From positions 1 to 44,990 of the forward strand of contig CALVVG010000003.1 of the NCBI GenBank assembly GCA_944363795.1: DNA of 44,990 nt, read 5' to 3'. The notes under the pieces are model-generated. The model was not told the origin of the DNA, made no database searches, and saw only the letters and a program-made list of their open reading frames with translations. How positions within the stretch are numbered: the first letter of the stretch is position 1; each line of letters starts with the position of its first letter. A program made the position numbers and the translations under genes. Of the stretch, positions 1-8,886 are shown one piece after another. The stretch comes from an uncultured Bacilli bacterium. Lineage in GTDB: Bacteria; Bacillota_I; Bacilli_A; RF39; UBA660.

Positions 1-37
1 ATGATGAACGTATAGTTTACATTTAAAATAAAAAAAA

Positions 38-66
38 TTGATATTTAAAAAAAAATAAGTTATAAT
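38..66 (+). promoter_or_regulatory. Sigma-A-type promoter for the pilin-like operon
   Basis: A TTGATA box (38-43) and a perfect TATAAT (61-66) are separated by 17 bases. An AGGAGG ribosome site at 81-86 precedes the first ATG at 99. The operon therefore starts inside this window rather than continuing from upstream. Confidence 0.75.
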
Positions 67-98
67 AAAGGTATAGTAAAAGGAGGAATTTATTTAAT

Positions 99-356
99 AT
101 GAAAGAAGCGACTGGTGAATTAAATATGACTGTTGTTACTGTCGTTGCGATAGTTGCTGTAGCAGGATTCTTCTATGCTGTAGTTTGGCCAGGTATTCAA
201 ACTAGTTTGGCAAGAAGTACATGTTCTAATATGTGTCCTGGTGGAAAATTGGATTCAACACAAGGATCTGGCGGAGTTGATACTGATCAAAAGATATGTT
301 ACTGTGCTGAAGGTGATCCAATTCAATATGATGATGCAGCTGATGATTCTGAATAG
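99..356 (+). CDS. Small pilin-like membrane protein, copy 1
   Basis: This 85-residue protein starts MKEATGELN, followed by one hydrophobic helix (about residues 10-30) and a short Cys-rich acidic tail with Cys-Ser-Asn-Met-Cys and Cys-Tyr-Cys motifs. The start shares the M-K/R-E-x-T-G pattern with the genes at 374 and 1178. A charged start, a glycine, then a single hydrophobic helix is the plan of pilins and pseudopilins, so this is probably a minor pilin or pilus-associated subunit displayed outside the membrane; that role is inferred. The cysteines may form disulfides. It is first in a five-gene operon with a TadZ-like protein last. No exact family was recognised. Confidence 0.7.
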   Translation: MKEATGELNMTVVTVVAIVAVAGFFYAVVWPGIQTSLARSTCSNMCPGGKLDSTQGSGGVDTDQKICYCAEGDPIQYDDAADDSE

Positions 357-373
357 ATAGTTGGTAAAGAATT

Positions 374-652
374 ATGAAAGAGGCTACAGGAGAAATAAAT
401 CTAGCAGTGATTGTTATGATATCAATTGGGGTCTTGATGGCCTTTTTTTTCGGTGTATTATGGCCAATGTTAGATTTTAATTTTACGAGTACAGCACAAT
501 GTAATAAAGCTGTTTGTAATTGTAGTGAAAATTCTAAACAAGGATTATCAGGTTTACATGAAATTGATGGGATAATGTATTGTACATGTTGGGATGATGA
601 AGAAGAAAATAGATCAGACGATAACAGTTTTGATTGTCTTTATAAAGGATAA
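374..652 (+). CDS. Small pilin-like membrane protein, copy 2
   Basis: This 92-residue protein starts MKEATGEINLAVIV, almost identical to the start of the preceding gene. One hydrophobic helix (about residues 10-32, containing the LWPM counterpart of VWPG in copy 1) is followed by a tail with paired cysteines (CNKAVCNC, CTC) and an acidic C-terminus. It is clearly a paralogue of the 99-356 protein and lies 17 bases after it. It is probably a secreted or membrane-tethered small pilin-like subunit. The conserved residues are confined to the N-terminus, the part used for secretion and assembly in pilin families. Function is inferred from the operon only. Confidence 0.7.
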   Translation: MKEATGEINLAVIVMISIGVLMAFFFGVLWPMLDFNFTSTAQCNKAVCNCSENSKQGLSGLHEIDGIMYCTCWDDEEENRSDDNSFDCLYKG

Positions 653-662
653 GTGAGTTATA

Positions 663-1163
663 ATGAAAGAATCAATTAGTATTACAACAATTTTTCAGAT
701 TTTTATATTATTTGTATTATTATTTACCGCAATTATGTGCTTAACAATTAATAATTCTAATGCTTTTGGTGTAAAAAATGAAATACTAAATATAATTGAA
801 GCTAATAATGGTATATATGAGGGGGATGATGGTAATTTAAGTGATGCTATAATAGATACTATAAATGAGACCTCTTATCGTACTACGGGAACTTGTCCGG
901 AAAATTATCAAGGCTATCAACGAAATGGTTCTCCTGTTACAAGTGGTCAAGAAGCATCAGTTTGTATTAGAAAAGTTAATGTTACTGATGAACTTGATAA
1001 TTATTTAGAAAGTGAATTAGGAGCTGGTACTGTAGCCACTGAAGATTTTGTTGATGGATCGTATGTCCAAGTAATGGTATTTTATCAATTAGATATTCCA
1101 GTAATAAAACAGATTTATAACTTTAAAACAAAAGGAGAAACTAGAATAATATATAAAAATTAA
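663..1163 (+). CDS. TadE-like pseudopilin candidate, copy 1
   Basis: A 166-residue protein with one N-terminal transmembrane helix (about residues 8-30) and an extracellular domain. After the helix comes N-N-S-N-A-F-G-VKNEILNIIE, matched in the next gene by N-Y-S-K-A-Y-R-VKNEMLSIIE. Both end with a VFYQLDIP/VFYRFNLP strand pair. The helix, a coiled segment and a C-terminal beta strand resemble TadE/TadF minor pseudopilins of Flp pilus systems. Two cysteines in the middle domain (CPENY, VCIRK) are also matched in the paralogue. It is inferred to be a minor subunit or assembly factor of a surface fibre. Confidence 0.65.
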   Translation: MKESISITTIFQIFILFVLLFTAIMCLTINNSNAFGVKNEILNIIEANNGIYEGDDGNLSDAIIDTINETSYRTTGTCPENYQGYQRNGSPVTSGQEASVCIRKVNVTDELDNYLESELGAGTVATEDFVDGSYVQVMVFYQLDIPVIKQIYNFKTKGETRIIYKN

Positions 1164-1177
1164 AAGGAGAATAGAAT

Positions 1178-1657
1178 ATGCGAGAAGTTACAGGATCTAC
1201 TTGGGTATTTCAAATAATGATTTTATTCATTTTAATTTTTGCCTGCTTTTTAGCTCTAGTTTTGAATTATTCTAAAGCTTATCGAGTAAAAAATGAAATG
1301 TTATCTATAATTGAAAAATATGAGGGAATTACCACACAATCTAGTAAAATAATAAATAATTATATGAATGGTCAAAGTTATACTACAAAAGGTCAATGTC
1401 CCCAAGATGAAGATGTAACATGGTATGGTGCAATTGATTTAGAAGGTAATTATGAAGAAGCAATTGCTAATAGTAAATATTATTATTGTTTTTCTCAAGT
1501 TAGTCAACCAAGTGACTCGAAAGATTATCTATATTATGATATTATAGTATTTTATCGATTTAATTTACCTTTTTTGGGAGATATTGCTACATTTAATGTA
1601 CATGGTAGAACAAATTCTTTTGTAGGAAGCAATAATTTAATTGGAGGAACAGAATGA
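1178..1657 (+). CDS. TadE-like pseudopilin candidate, copy 2
   Basis: A 159-residue paralogue of the gene just upstream. It starts MREVTGSTW, sharing the M-K/R-E-x-T-G start of the first two genes. It then has a hydrophobic helix (about residues 9-30), the N-x-S-x-A-x-x-VKNE-x-L-x-IIE motif and a VFYRFNLPFLGDI strand near the end. An AAAAGGAG ribosome site precedes the ATG. The stop region overlaps the next gene by four bases (ATGA), indicating translational coupling to the TadZ-like gene. It is probably a membrane-anchored minor pseudopilin; the homology call rests on architecture, not on a database match. Confidence 0.65.
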   Translation: MREVTGSTWVFQIMILFILIFACFLALVLNYSKAYRVKNEMLSIIEKYEGITTQSSKIINNYMNGQSYTTKGQCPQDEDVTWYGAIDLEGNYEEAIANSKYYYCFSQVSQPSDSKDYLYYDIIVFYRFNLPFLGDIATFNVHGRTNSFVGSNNLIGGTE

Positions 1658-2643
1658 ATGTAATAATTTCTAATAAATATCAAGCTCTTCTTGCTAGTTT
1701 AGATATAGATGTTATTAAAAGTATCAATGGAGAATTTTCCGTTGAGGAATTAATATCGCAATTTTCTAATTTTTATTTTAATAAAATGATTATAGATATT
1801 ACTGCTATAAAAAATTATCAAGATATAAATACAATCCAAAATTTATCGGTTAATTTTGATATGTCTAAGGTAATTCTATTATTAGATGACTCTGAAATTG
1901 TCAATTCACCAATGTATATATCACAATTGATTTCGATGGGTATTTATAACTTTGCAAATGATATTAATGTAGTCAAATATTTAATTAATAATCCTAATTC
2001 CTATAAAGATGTAGCAAATTATCATAACATTAATGGCTATAAAAGACCGGCATTAAATGAAAATGCAGTTGATACAACAAAAGGCAAAATTTCTCAAAAA
2101 ATAATTGGTATTAAAAATGTAACTAATCATGCGGGAGCCACAACTTTAACTTATCTTTTAAAAATTCATTTAGAAAAAGTTTATAAAGTAAAAGCTGTTG
2201 AAATTAATGGTAATGATTTTGGATATTTTAATGATAATTCTTTAGATAGTATATCAAGTATAAATTTTAGTGAATATATTGCCAAAAATTCTAATTGCGA
2301 TGTAATTTTGGTAGATTTAAATGATAGTTCTATTGAAAATTATTGTAGTGATGTAATATATTTAATTGAACCAGGACGTATACAATTAAATAAATTAATT
2401 AGAAAAGATAATTTGATTTTTGAAAAATTAAGAGGCAAAAAAATAGTATTAAATCGTAGTATTTTATCGGATAAAGATGTTACAGAATTTGAAAAAGAAA
2501 GTGGAAGTAAAGTATTTTTCAATTTGCCAAATGTCGATGATAAATTAGATAATCAACCAATAATTAATGTATTTTTATCTAATTTAGGTTTTAGTAGAAT
2601 TGAACCTTCTAGTGGATCAGGGATATTTAGTATATTTAAATAA
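1654..2643 (+). CDS. TadZ/CpaE-like protein with a degenerate P-loop
   Basis: A 329-residue two-part protein. The N-terminal 110 residues resemble a receiver-type alpha/beta domain (strand ends VILLLDD, then SQLISMGIYNF). The C-terminal part looks like a MinD/ParA-type fold: a strand, then NVTNHAGATTLTYLL at about residues 155-169, then VKAVEIN and CDVILVDLND. This is the layout of TadZ/CpaE, which localise Tad/Flp pilus machines. The P-loop lacks the glycine-lysine core (HAGATTL replaces GxGKTT), so ATP hydrolysis is doubtful; TadZ proteins often have atypical Walker A sites. It is translationally coupled to the pseudopilin upstream. The usual TadA ATPase and TadB/C platform genes are absent from this window. 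Confidence 0.65.
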   Translation: MNVIISNKYQALLASLDIDVIKSINGEFSVEELISQFSNFYFNKMIIDITAIKNYQDINTIQNLSVNFDMSKVILLLDDSEIVNSPMYISQLISMGIYNFANDINVVKYLINNPNSYKDVANYHNINGYKRPALNENAVDTTKGKISQKIIGIKNVTNHAGATTLTYLLKIHLEKVYKVKAVEINGNDFGYFNDNSLDSISSINFSEYIAKNSNCDVILVDLNDSSIENYCSDVIYLIEPGRIQLNKLIRKDNLIFEKLRGKKIVLNRSILSDKDVTEFEKESGSKVFFNLPNVDDKLDNQPIINVFLSNLGFSRIEPSSGSGIFSIFK

Positions 2644-2678
2644 TAATGGATAATTTGTAAAGATAACATCAATAAAGA

Positions 2679-2707
2679 TTGACTTTAATTACTTATTAAT
2701 GTAAAAT
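2679..2707 (+). promoter_or_regulatory. Promoter of the VirB2-like gene
   Basis: TTGACT (2679-2684) and TAAAAT (2702-2707) have exact 17-base spacing. An AGAGGAG ribosome site (2722-2728) lies before the ATG at 2739. The gene is therefore expressed separately from the pilin-like operon. Confidence 0.7.
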
Positions 2708-2738
2708 AAGGGTAGAAAAAGAGAGGAGTGTTTAAATA

Positions 2739-3104
2739 ATGGGGAATGTTGATACTTTTTGTACAGATACTGTAAATATATGGAGAACAGTTGGATATTT
2801 TTTATACATATTTAAAATTGTAATTCCTATAATATTAATAATTTTTGGAATGATAGATTTAGGAAAGGCTGTAATATCAAGTGATGATAAAGCCGTATCA
2901 AAAGCTGCTAAATCATTATTAATGCGTTGTATTGCAGCAGTTTGTATATTCTTTGTACCAACCATTGTATCTTTTGTAATTAAATTAGTAGATACTAGTG
3001 CTGCAGATAATTCAACTGTATGTGCTAATTGTATATCAAGTCCTGGAGGTTCAGGAGAACAAGGATGTAAAACTATATACGATCAAAAATTTGGTGGTGT
3101 ATAA
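2739..3104 (+). CDS. VirB2/TrbC-like small pilin-like membrane protein
   Basis: A 121-residue protein with two hydrophobic helices (about residues 15-42 and 64-88) joined by the polar loop GKAVISSDDKAVSKAAKS. It ends in a Cys-containing tail (CANC, QGC). The pattern IIFGMIDLGKAVISS...AAKSLLMRCIAAVCIFFVP resembles the VirB2/TrbC-like 'Mbov_0395 family pilin-like' proteins annotated in Mollicutes and gut Bacilli. VirB2 proteins form conjugative pili, but no type IV secretion genes are visible here, so the actual role is open. It has its own promoter and terminator. Confidence 0.7.
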   Translation: MGNVDTFCTDTVNIWRTVGYFLYIFKIVIPIILIIFGMIDLGKAVISSDDKAVSKAAKSLLMRCIAAVCIFFVPTIVSFVIKLVDTSAADNSTVCANCISSPGGSGEQGCKTIYDQKFGGV

Positions 3105-3129
3105 AAATAATTTAATATTAATTTTTAAT

Positions 3130-3158
3130 GAGGTAGTAATATAGCTACTTCTTTTTTT
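3130..3158 (+). terminator. Intrinsic terminator after the VirB2-like gene
   Basis: GAGGTAG (3130-3136) pairs with CTACTTC (3145-3151), with one G-U pair, and is followed directly by seven T. Confidence 0.75.
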
Positions 3159-3468
3159 GTTAAATAAATTTTGAATAAATAATATTTAGTTTTTATTTAT
3201 TATTATAAAATTGCGAAGCAAATTCAGAGAAAAAAAATAATCTCTGTTAATTTGTCCAATGAATTAAAAATAATTGTGATAAATCCAAAATGTGTTGGAG
3301 GTTCTTTACTTGATTTTCTAGACTCACAACTTAATATAAAGCTTTAAATTAGTTCTTAATTTTTCTGATATTATAATATTTATCAGATACTATTAATCAA
3401 AAACATCCTAATATTTCTGATTATATACTTACCGCAATTAAAACATAAAATAATTTTCTCATTACATT
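3159..3468. other. Non-coding spacer with possible gene remnant
   Basis: About 300 bases with no intact gene. On the plus strand, 3260-3346 reads as a protein-like segment ending NPKCVGGSLLDFLDSQLNIKL and a stop, with no start codon, ribosome site or continuation. It may be the remnant of a decayed gene; otherwise the spacer is featureless AT-rich sequence. Confidence 0.3.
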
Positions 3469-3495
3469 AAAAAAAGGAAAACCTTTTGGTTTTCT
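3469..3495 (-). terminator. Intrinsic terminator of the minus-strand surface gene
   Basis: Read on the minus strand, GAAAACC-AAAA-GGTTTTC is followed by a run of seven T. It begins at the stop codon of the 3495-5006 gene. Confidence 0.8.
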
Positions 3496-5006
3496 CATCT
3501 ATATTCGTATTCTCCAGTATAATCCCAGCCACTTAAATTTTTATTGGTGCTCCATTTATATGTAGCTGTCTTATGATACCAAATTGTTTCTGTATCTTTA
3601 TTAGTTTTGTAATAACCTTTATAATCATTTCTGTTATCATATGTATCTCTAGTACAATCATTTTCATCAACATAGCTAACAGTAAATTTAAGAGGTACAA
3701 AGTATATATAGCTATTAATATTACTTGCATAATAACGATTAACCCCATTATTATTTCGATAATTAATAGTAACTAATGTTTTATATGAATTACCCTCTTT
3801 ATATAAATTACTAATAGCGTAATTAAAGTTATTTTCTGTTAAAGATGAACTTCTAAAAGTTGAAGCATTAGATATTTTAATATTATGGGTGCTAACATTT
3901 CCGGTCATATATAAGTCATTAGTTTGATTAATATATTTTTGATAATCAGTTGTTGAACTAGAAAAATAAGAACGATCTGTTATTTGTATTTCATTGTCTA
4001 CTATATCTCTGGCATCTATGTTTTGTAATGTTAGTTCATAATTATAGTTTTGTGAATTTCTTGAAGCACTTACCCAGCTAGTTGTGTAATAGGTTTTATC
4101 AGTGTATTTACAATAATCATAAGTGGTAACAGTTTCTTTTTTATTTTCGGTATTGCTTTTTGTTGAATATCCTTCTTCCCAATCTGACCATTTAACTAAT
4201 TTATAATATTTTGTTTTTTCTTCTGTTGGCTTTTCATCTGGAGTATTATCATCTGGATTTGCTGGTGTCGAAGGTTTATCTGGCTCTGTTGGTTTACTAG
4301 GTTCAGTAGGTTTACTAGGTGAACATCCTAATGCAGAACAAGTAATTTTAATACTAACTGTAGTTTTTACGGTAGTTGTTACTTTACTACTAGTACTTGC
4401 GCTGGAGCTAGAACCACTTGTTGTAGTTGTATTATTATTACTGCTACCATTATTTGCATTGTTATTGCTAGAGTTATTATTACTACTATTATTAGTGTTT
4501 TCTGTTGTATCATCATTTATTACAACGTCAGTATTTGGTTTTTCATTGCAGTTATTTTCTATAGTACAAGATTGTTCTTCAATTGTTGTTATAATAAAAT
4601 CTGATTTATCTCCACAATCTAAGCTAATTTTTAGCGCATAATTATTATCCGCAGTTTTAGTAGCTTGAATATAACTTGAATCAATATCACATATGTCTCC
4701 ATCATTGGTAAAATCAATTAGTAATTTTTGGTTTAGCATTTCTGATAAGGTTAATCTTTCAGTTTCTCCAATGTTTTCAGGCAATTTCGAAGAAGTAAAA
4801 TATTCAAAGGCTGCATCTTTCATTGCGGTTATATTATTAATATACTCAGTATCACCTACAGCTAGTGTAGATTTATTAGCAGATTTATTACCATTTATTT
4901 TAGTAATTATAAAACAAATTATAAAAACAATTACAGCCAATATAGCTAACTTAATAGCCAAAGATCCCCAATTAAAATTTAATTTTCTGTTTCCATCTTC
5001 GTACAT
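3495..5006 (-). CDS. Membrane-anchored Ser/Asn/Thr-rich surface protein
   Basis: A 503-residue protein with a short charged cytoplasmic N-terminus, one transmembrane helix (about residues 18-37) and a large outside part. A first domain (about 45-160) contains AAFEYFTSSKLPEN, CDIDSSYIQ and LDCGDKSDFI motifs. It is followed by a low-complexity Asn/Ser/Thr linker (about 165-215) and a Pro/Lys/Glu segment with repeated KPTEPSKP units. The C-terminal domain (about 265-503) is rich in Tyr and Trp, with WSDWEEGYS near its start and WSTNKNLSGWDYTGEYEYR at the end. The linker resembles wall-spanning spacers of adhesins. An AAAGGGGG ribosome site precedes the ATG. No specific family is recognised. Confidence 0.75.
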   Translation of the reverse strand: MYEDGNRKLNFNWGSLAIKLAILAVIVFIICFIITKINGNKSANKSTLAVGDTEYINNITAMKDAAFEYFTSSKLPENIGETERLTLSEMLNQKLLIDFTNDGDICDIDSSYIQATKTADNNYALKISLDCGDKSDFIITTIEEQSCTIENNCNEKPNTDVVINDDTTENTNNSSNNNSSNNNANNGSSNNNTTTTSGSSSSASTSSKVTTTVKTTVSIKITCSALGCSPSKPTEPSKPTEPDKPSTPANPDDNTPDEKPTEEKTKYYKLVKWSDWEEGYSTKSNTENKKETVTTYDYCKYTDKTYYTTSWVSASRNSQNYNYELTLQNIDARDIVDNEIQITDRSYFSSSTTDYQKYINQTNDLYMTGNVSTHNIKISNASTFRSSSLTENNFNYAISNLYKEGNSYKTLVTINYRNNNGVNRYYASNINSYIYFVPLKFTVSYVDENDCTRDTYDNRNDYKGYYKTNKDTETIWYHKTATYKWSTNKNLSGWDYTGEYEYR

Positions 5007-5197
5007 AATGTACCCCCTTTACATAGATATATATTTATATTTATAAATCGCCTATATTTTAACATAATTATATTAATATGTCAAATAGTTAATAGGCTAG
5101 CATATAAATATTTTACGCTAGTATTGTCAAATATATAATTGGGTAGATTAGAACTTTAGTTTGTAATATATTATTAATGTATTTTAATTATAAAATA

Positions 5198-5206
5198 TGA
5201 TAAAAT
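5198..5206 (+). promoter_or_regulatory. Extended -10 upstream of uvrA
   Basis: TGATAAAAT fits an extended -10 element (TGnTAnnnT). It covers the false upstream ATG at 5197, which supports translation starting at 5233 behind AAGGAGG (5218-5224). Confidence 0.5.
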
Positions 5207-5232
5207 ATTTAATGTTTAAGGAGGTTTTTATC

Positions 5233-8040
5233 ATGGCTAATGTAGATAAAATTGTAATTAAAGGAGCAAGAGAAAATAATTTAAAAAATATTGATATAGA
5301 AATCCCCAAAAATAAATTAGTAGTTATGACTGGTGTATCTGGAAGCGGAAAAAGTAGTTTAGCTTTTGATACAATATATGCTGAAGGTCAACGAAGATAT
5401 GTTGAAAGTTTATCAGCTTATGCTAGACAGTTTATTGGTGTAAATGAAAAACCAGACGTAGATTCGATTGATGGCTTAAGTCCTTCAATATCTATAGATC
5501 AAAAGTCAACAAATAAAAATCCACGTTCTACTGTGGGGACCATAACGGAAATATATGATTATTTACGATTATTATTTGCTCGTATAGGAGTACCTTATTG
5601 TCCAAATCATAAAATTCCAATAACAAGTCAAAGCATTGAGGAAATGACTAATAAAGTTATGGAATACATTGGTAAAACAGTGACAATTTTATCTCCAATA
5701 GTTCATGGGGAAAAAGGAACACATAAAGATTTATTTGATGAACTTAGAAAAGAAGGTTATTCTAAAGTACGAGTAAATGATAAAATTGTCAGTTTAAATG
5801 AAGAAATAAATTTAGAAAAAAATAAAAAAGATAATATTGATATTGTAATTGACAAAATTCTTGTAGAGGATTTAGAAAGAGGACGAATCTTTGAAGCTAT
5901 TGAAGCATCCACTAAAAAAGCTGATGGAAAAGTTGTTGTTTTGGTTGATAATGAAGAAATATTAATGAGCGAAAAATATGCATGTGTTAAATGTAATTTT
6001 TCAATGCCAGAATTAGAACCACGAATATTTTCTTTTAATGCTCCATATGGAGCTTGTCCAGAATGTAAAGGTTTAGGAACTAAACTTAAAATTAGTGAAG
6101 ACTTGCTTATTCCTAATTGGGATAAATCTATTTTAGATGGTGGAATAACAGCAATTAGTATGGATTCAACAACTTATTTTACACAAATTGAAACTGTATG
6201 TAAATATTATGATATTGATATGACTATTCCATTAAAAGATATTCCTAGAGAAAAACTTGATTATATTTTGTATGGCACAAAAGAAATAATGGAATTTAAC
6301 TATGTATCTAAAAATGGCAATACCAGAAATACTAAAAATACATATGAAGGTGTAATACCAGCTTTAGAAAGAAGATACATTGAAACAAAAAGTGGTTGGA
6401 TAAGAGACTGGCTTTCTGGTTTTATGGTTGAAACTGAATGCCCAATTTGTAAAGGAAAAAGATTACAAAAATCAGTACTTTCAGTATATATAAATGGAAA
6501 AAATATATATGATATGACCGATATGTCTATTGGAGATTTACTAGAATTTGTTAAAAAGTTAAAATTATCTAAAGAAGAACAAGATATAAGTGGTTTAATT
6601 TTAAAAGAAATTATATCAAGATTAGAATTTTTAAATAATGTAGGTTTATCATATTTAACTTTGACTCGTAGTGCTGGTACTTTATCTGGTGGTGAAGCTC
6701 AAAGAATTAGACTAGCTACTCAAATAGGTTCACATTTGTCTGGTGTATTATATGTGTTAGATGAACCAAGTATAGGGCTTCATCAAAAAGATAATGAAAA
6801 ATTAATTAATTCTTTAAAAGAAATGCGAGATTTAGGAAATTCATTAATAGTAGTAGAACATGATACTGATACTATGTTAGCTGCTGATTATTTGATTGAT
6901 ATAGGTCCAGGAGCTGGTGAATTTGGAGGACAAGTCATGGCTGCAGGTACACCACAAGAAGTTATGAAAAATCCTAATAGTTTAACTGGTAAATATTTAA
7001 GTGGTGTAGAAAAAATTGAAATACCTAAGGAAAGAAGAAAAGGTAATGGTTTAAAGATTAGTATTAAAGGTGCTAAAGAAAATAATTTAAAAAATATTTC
7101 TGTTGATATACCTTTAAATAAATTTGTATGTATAACTGGAGTTTCAGGTTCTGGAAAATCATCTTTAATAAATGAAGTCTTATATAAAACGTTAGCTAAC
7201 CATTTATATCGTACTAAAGTAGTACCTGGAAAATGTAAAGAAATAATTGGTTTAGAAAATATAGATAAAGTTGTTCAAATTACTCAAGATGCAATTGGTA
7301 GAACTCCGAGAAGTAATCCAGCAACTTATGTTGGTGTATTTGATGACATAAGAGATTTATATGCTTCAACTAAAGAAGCTAAGTTGCGAGGTTATGATAA
7401 AAGTAGATTTTCTTTTAATGTCAAAGGAGGAAGATGTGAAAATTGTTGGGGCGATGGTGTAAAAAAAATAGAAATGCATTTTTTGGCAGATGTTTATGTT
7501 CCTTGTGACGTTTGTAAAGGAAAAAGATATAATAAAGAAACATTAGAAATTAAATATAAAGGTAAAAATATTAGCGAAGTCTTGGATATGCGAGTTAGTG
7601 AAGCAATAGAATTTTTTCAAAACGTTCCCAAAATATATAATAAGCTTAAAGTTATGATGGATGTGGGTCTTTCATATATTAAATTAGGACAATCTGCACC
7701 AACATTATCTGGCGGTGAAGCTGGTCGAGTTAAATTAGCTAAAGAGTTACAAAAAAAAGCTACAGGAAAATCATTATTTATTCTAGATGAACCAACTACT
7801 GGATTACACTCAGATGATATAAAAAAATTATTGAAAATATTAAATAGAATTGTCGATAATGGTGATACAGTTATTGTTATAGAACATAATTTGGATGTAA
7901 TAAAAGTTGCTGATTATATTATTGATTTAGGACCGGATGGGGGAAAAGGTGGAGGTAAAGTTGTAGCTACCGGAACCCCAGAAGAAGTCGCAAAGTGTAG
8001 TAAATCATATACTGGTGAATTTTTGAAAAAAATGTTATAA
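5233..8040 (+). CDS. uvrA: Excinuclease ABC subunit A
   Basis: A 935-residue UvrA, the damage-sensing ATPase of nucleotide excision repair that loads UvrB onto lesions. It is made of two ABC ATPase halves. The first has Walker [10 protein letters not shown] (residues 34-42), a CxxC...CxxC zinc module (CVKC, CPEC) and signature [12 protein letters not shown]. The second has GVSGSGKSS, a zinc module CENCWGDG...CDVC and signature [21 protein letters not shown] and LDEPTTGLH are the Walker B/D-loops. Length is normal. The ATG at 5233 is chosen over an in-frame ATG at 5197 because AAGGAGG lies 8 bases before it and [16 protein letters not shown] is the usual start. It heads an operon with lgt and trxB; uvrB is far away at 21861. 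Confidence 0.97.
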   Translation: MANVDKIVIKGARENNLKNIDIEIPKNKLVVMTGVSGSGKSSLAFDTIYAEGQRRYVESLSAYARQFIGVNEKPDVDSIDGLSPSISIDQKSTNKNPRSTVGTITEIYDYLRLLFARIGVPYCPNHKIPITSQSIEEMTNKVMEYIGKTVTILSPIVHGEKGTHKDLFDELRKEGYSKVRVNDKIVSLNEEINLEKNKKDNIDIVIDKILVEDLERGRIFEAIEASTKKADGKVVVLVDNEEILMSEKYACVKCNFSMPELEPRIFSFNAPYGACPECKGLGTKLKISEDLLIPNWDKSILDGGITAISMDSTTYFTQIETVCKYYDIDMTIPLKDIPREKLDYILYGTKEIMEFNYVSKNGNTRNTKNTYEGVIPALERRYIETKSGWIRDWLSGFMVETECPICKGKRLQKSVLSVYINGKNIYDMTDMSIGDLLEFVKKLKLSKEEQDISGLILKEIISRLEFLNNVGLSYLTLTRSAGTLSGGEAQRIRLATQIGSHLSGVLYVLDEPSIGLHQKDNEKLINSLKEMRDLGNSLIVVEHDTDTMLAADYLIDIGPGAGEFGGQVMAAGTPQEVMKNPNSLTGKYLSGVEKIEIPKERRKGNGLKISIKGAKENNLKNISVDIPLNKFVCITGVSGSGKSSLINEVLYKTLANHLYRTKVVPGKCKEIIGLENIDKVVQITQDAIGRTPRSNPATYVGVFDDIRDLYASTKEAKLRGYDKSRFSFNVKGGRCENCWGDGVKKIEMHFLADVYVPCDVCKGKRYNKETLEIKYKGKNISEVLDMRVSEAIEFFQNVPKIYNKLKVMMDVGLSYIKLGQSAPTLSGGEAGRVKLAKELQKKATGKSLFILDEPTTGLHSDDIKKLLKILNRIVDNGDTVIVIEHNLDVIKVADYIIDLGPDGGKGGGKVVATGTPEEVAKCSKSYTGEFLKKML

Positions 8041-8065
8041 TTTTAATGTAGGGAGGAAAACTTGG

Positions 8066-8875
8066 ATGAATCGATACATATTTACAATAGGAAACATTAA
8101 AATTGAATGGTATTCTATTTTAATTGTTTTGGGTGCTATTATTGCCATTTTAATGATAATAAAAGAAGCAAAACGTTATAATTATCAAGCAGATTTTACG
8201 TTTAATTTATGTTTTTGGACAATAATAGTTGGTATTATTGGTGCCAGAATATATTATGTTTTATTTAATCTGGATTTATATTCTAATTTTTTAGATATTT
8301 TTAAAATATGGGAAGGCGGATTAGCTATTCACGGAGGGATAATATTTGGACTTATAACATGTGTTTTATATTGTAAAAAGTATCAAGTTAGAATTATTCG
8401 CTTTTTGGATTTTATTACACCAGCACTACTACTTGCACAAGCAATTGGACGTTGGGGAAATTTTTTTAATCAAGAAGCCCATGGTGCCGCAACTACGTTA
8501 GGTCATTTACAAGATTTACATATTCCTAATTTTATTATTAAAGGTATGAATATTGGTGGTATTTATTATGAACCAACTTTTCTATATGAATCATTATTAT
8601 GTTTAATTGGTGTAATACTTATATTGATAGTTCGACGCTTAAAGATTACTAAAGTAGGTCAACCAACAGCTATATATTTAATGTGGTATGGATTGATTCG
8701 CTTTTTTATCGAATATATGCGGACCGACTCTTTAATGTTAGGGGGATTCAAAATGGCTCAACTAGTTTCTGTAATAATGATTATAATTGGTGTAATAATA
8801 ATAATGATTACAAGCCGTAAAGGTCGCTATGAGGATTTATATGATCAAGATGAAAATCAAACTGTAAGATTTTAA
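8066..8875 (+). CDS. lgt: Prolipoprotein diacylglyceryl transferase
   Basis: A 269-residue polytopic membrane enzyme. It transfers diacylglycerol from phosphatidylglycerol to the lipobox cysteine of prelipoproteins, the first lipoprotein maturation step at the outer face of the cytoplasmic membrane. The Lgt signature is present as AIGRWGNFFNQEAHG (about residues 126-140), including the conserved Arg, Asn and Glu. IWEGGLAIHGG (81-91) and the late GLIRFFIEYMR motif are also present. About seven hydrophobic helices are visible. It starts 25 bases after uvrA behind a GGGAGGA ribosome site. It shows that lipoproteins are made by this cell. Confidence 0.95.
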   Translation: MNRYIFTIGNIKIEWYSILIVLGAIIAILMIIKEAKRYNYQADFTFNLCFWTIIVGIIGARIYYVLFNLDLYSNFLDIFKIWEGGLAIHGGIIFGLITCVLYCKKYQVRIIRFLDFITPALLLAQAIGRWGNFFNQEAHGAATTLGHLQDLHIPNFIIKGMNIGGIYYEPTFLYESLLCLIGVILILIVRRLKITKVGQPTAIYLMWYGLIRFFIEYMRTDSLMLGGFKMAQLVSVIMIIIGVIIIMITSRKGRYEDLYDQDENQTVRF

Positions 8876-8886
8876 GGAGATGGATT

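Noticed and set aside
3573..5046. Plus-strand frames opposite the 3495-5006 gene
   Set aside because: They are hydrophobic low-complexity shadows of Ser/Asn/Thr codons and lack ribosome sites.
5197..5232. Longer uvrA N-terminus from the ATG at 5197
   Set aside because: A -10-like element overlaps it, and the strong ribosome site and family start favour 5233.
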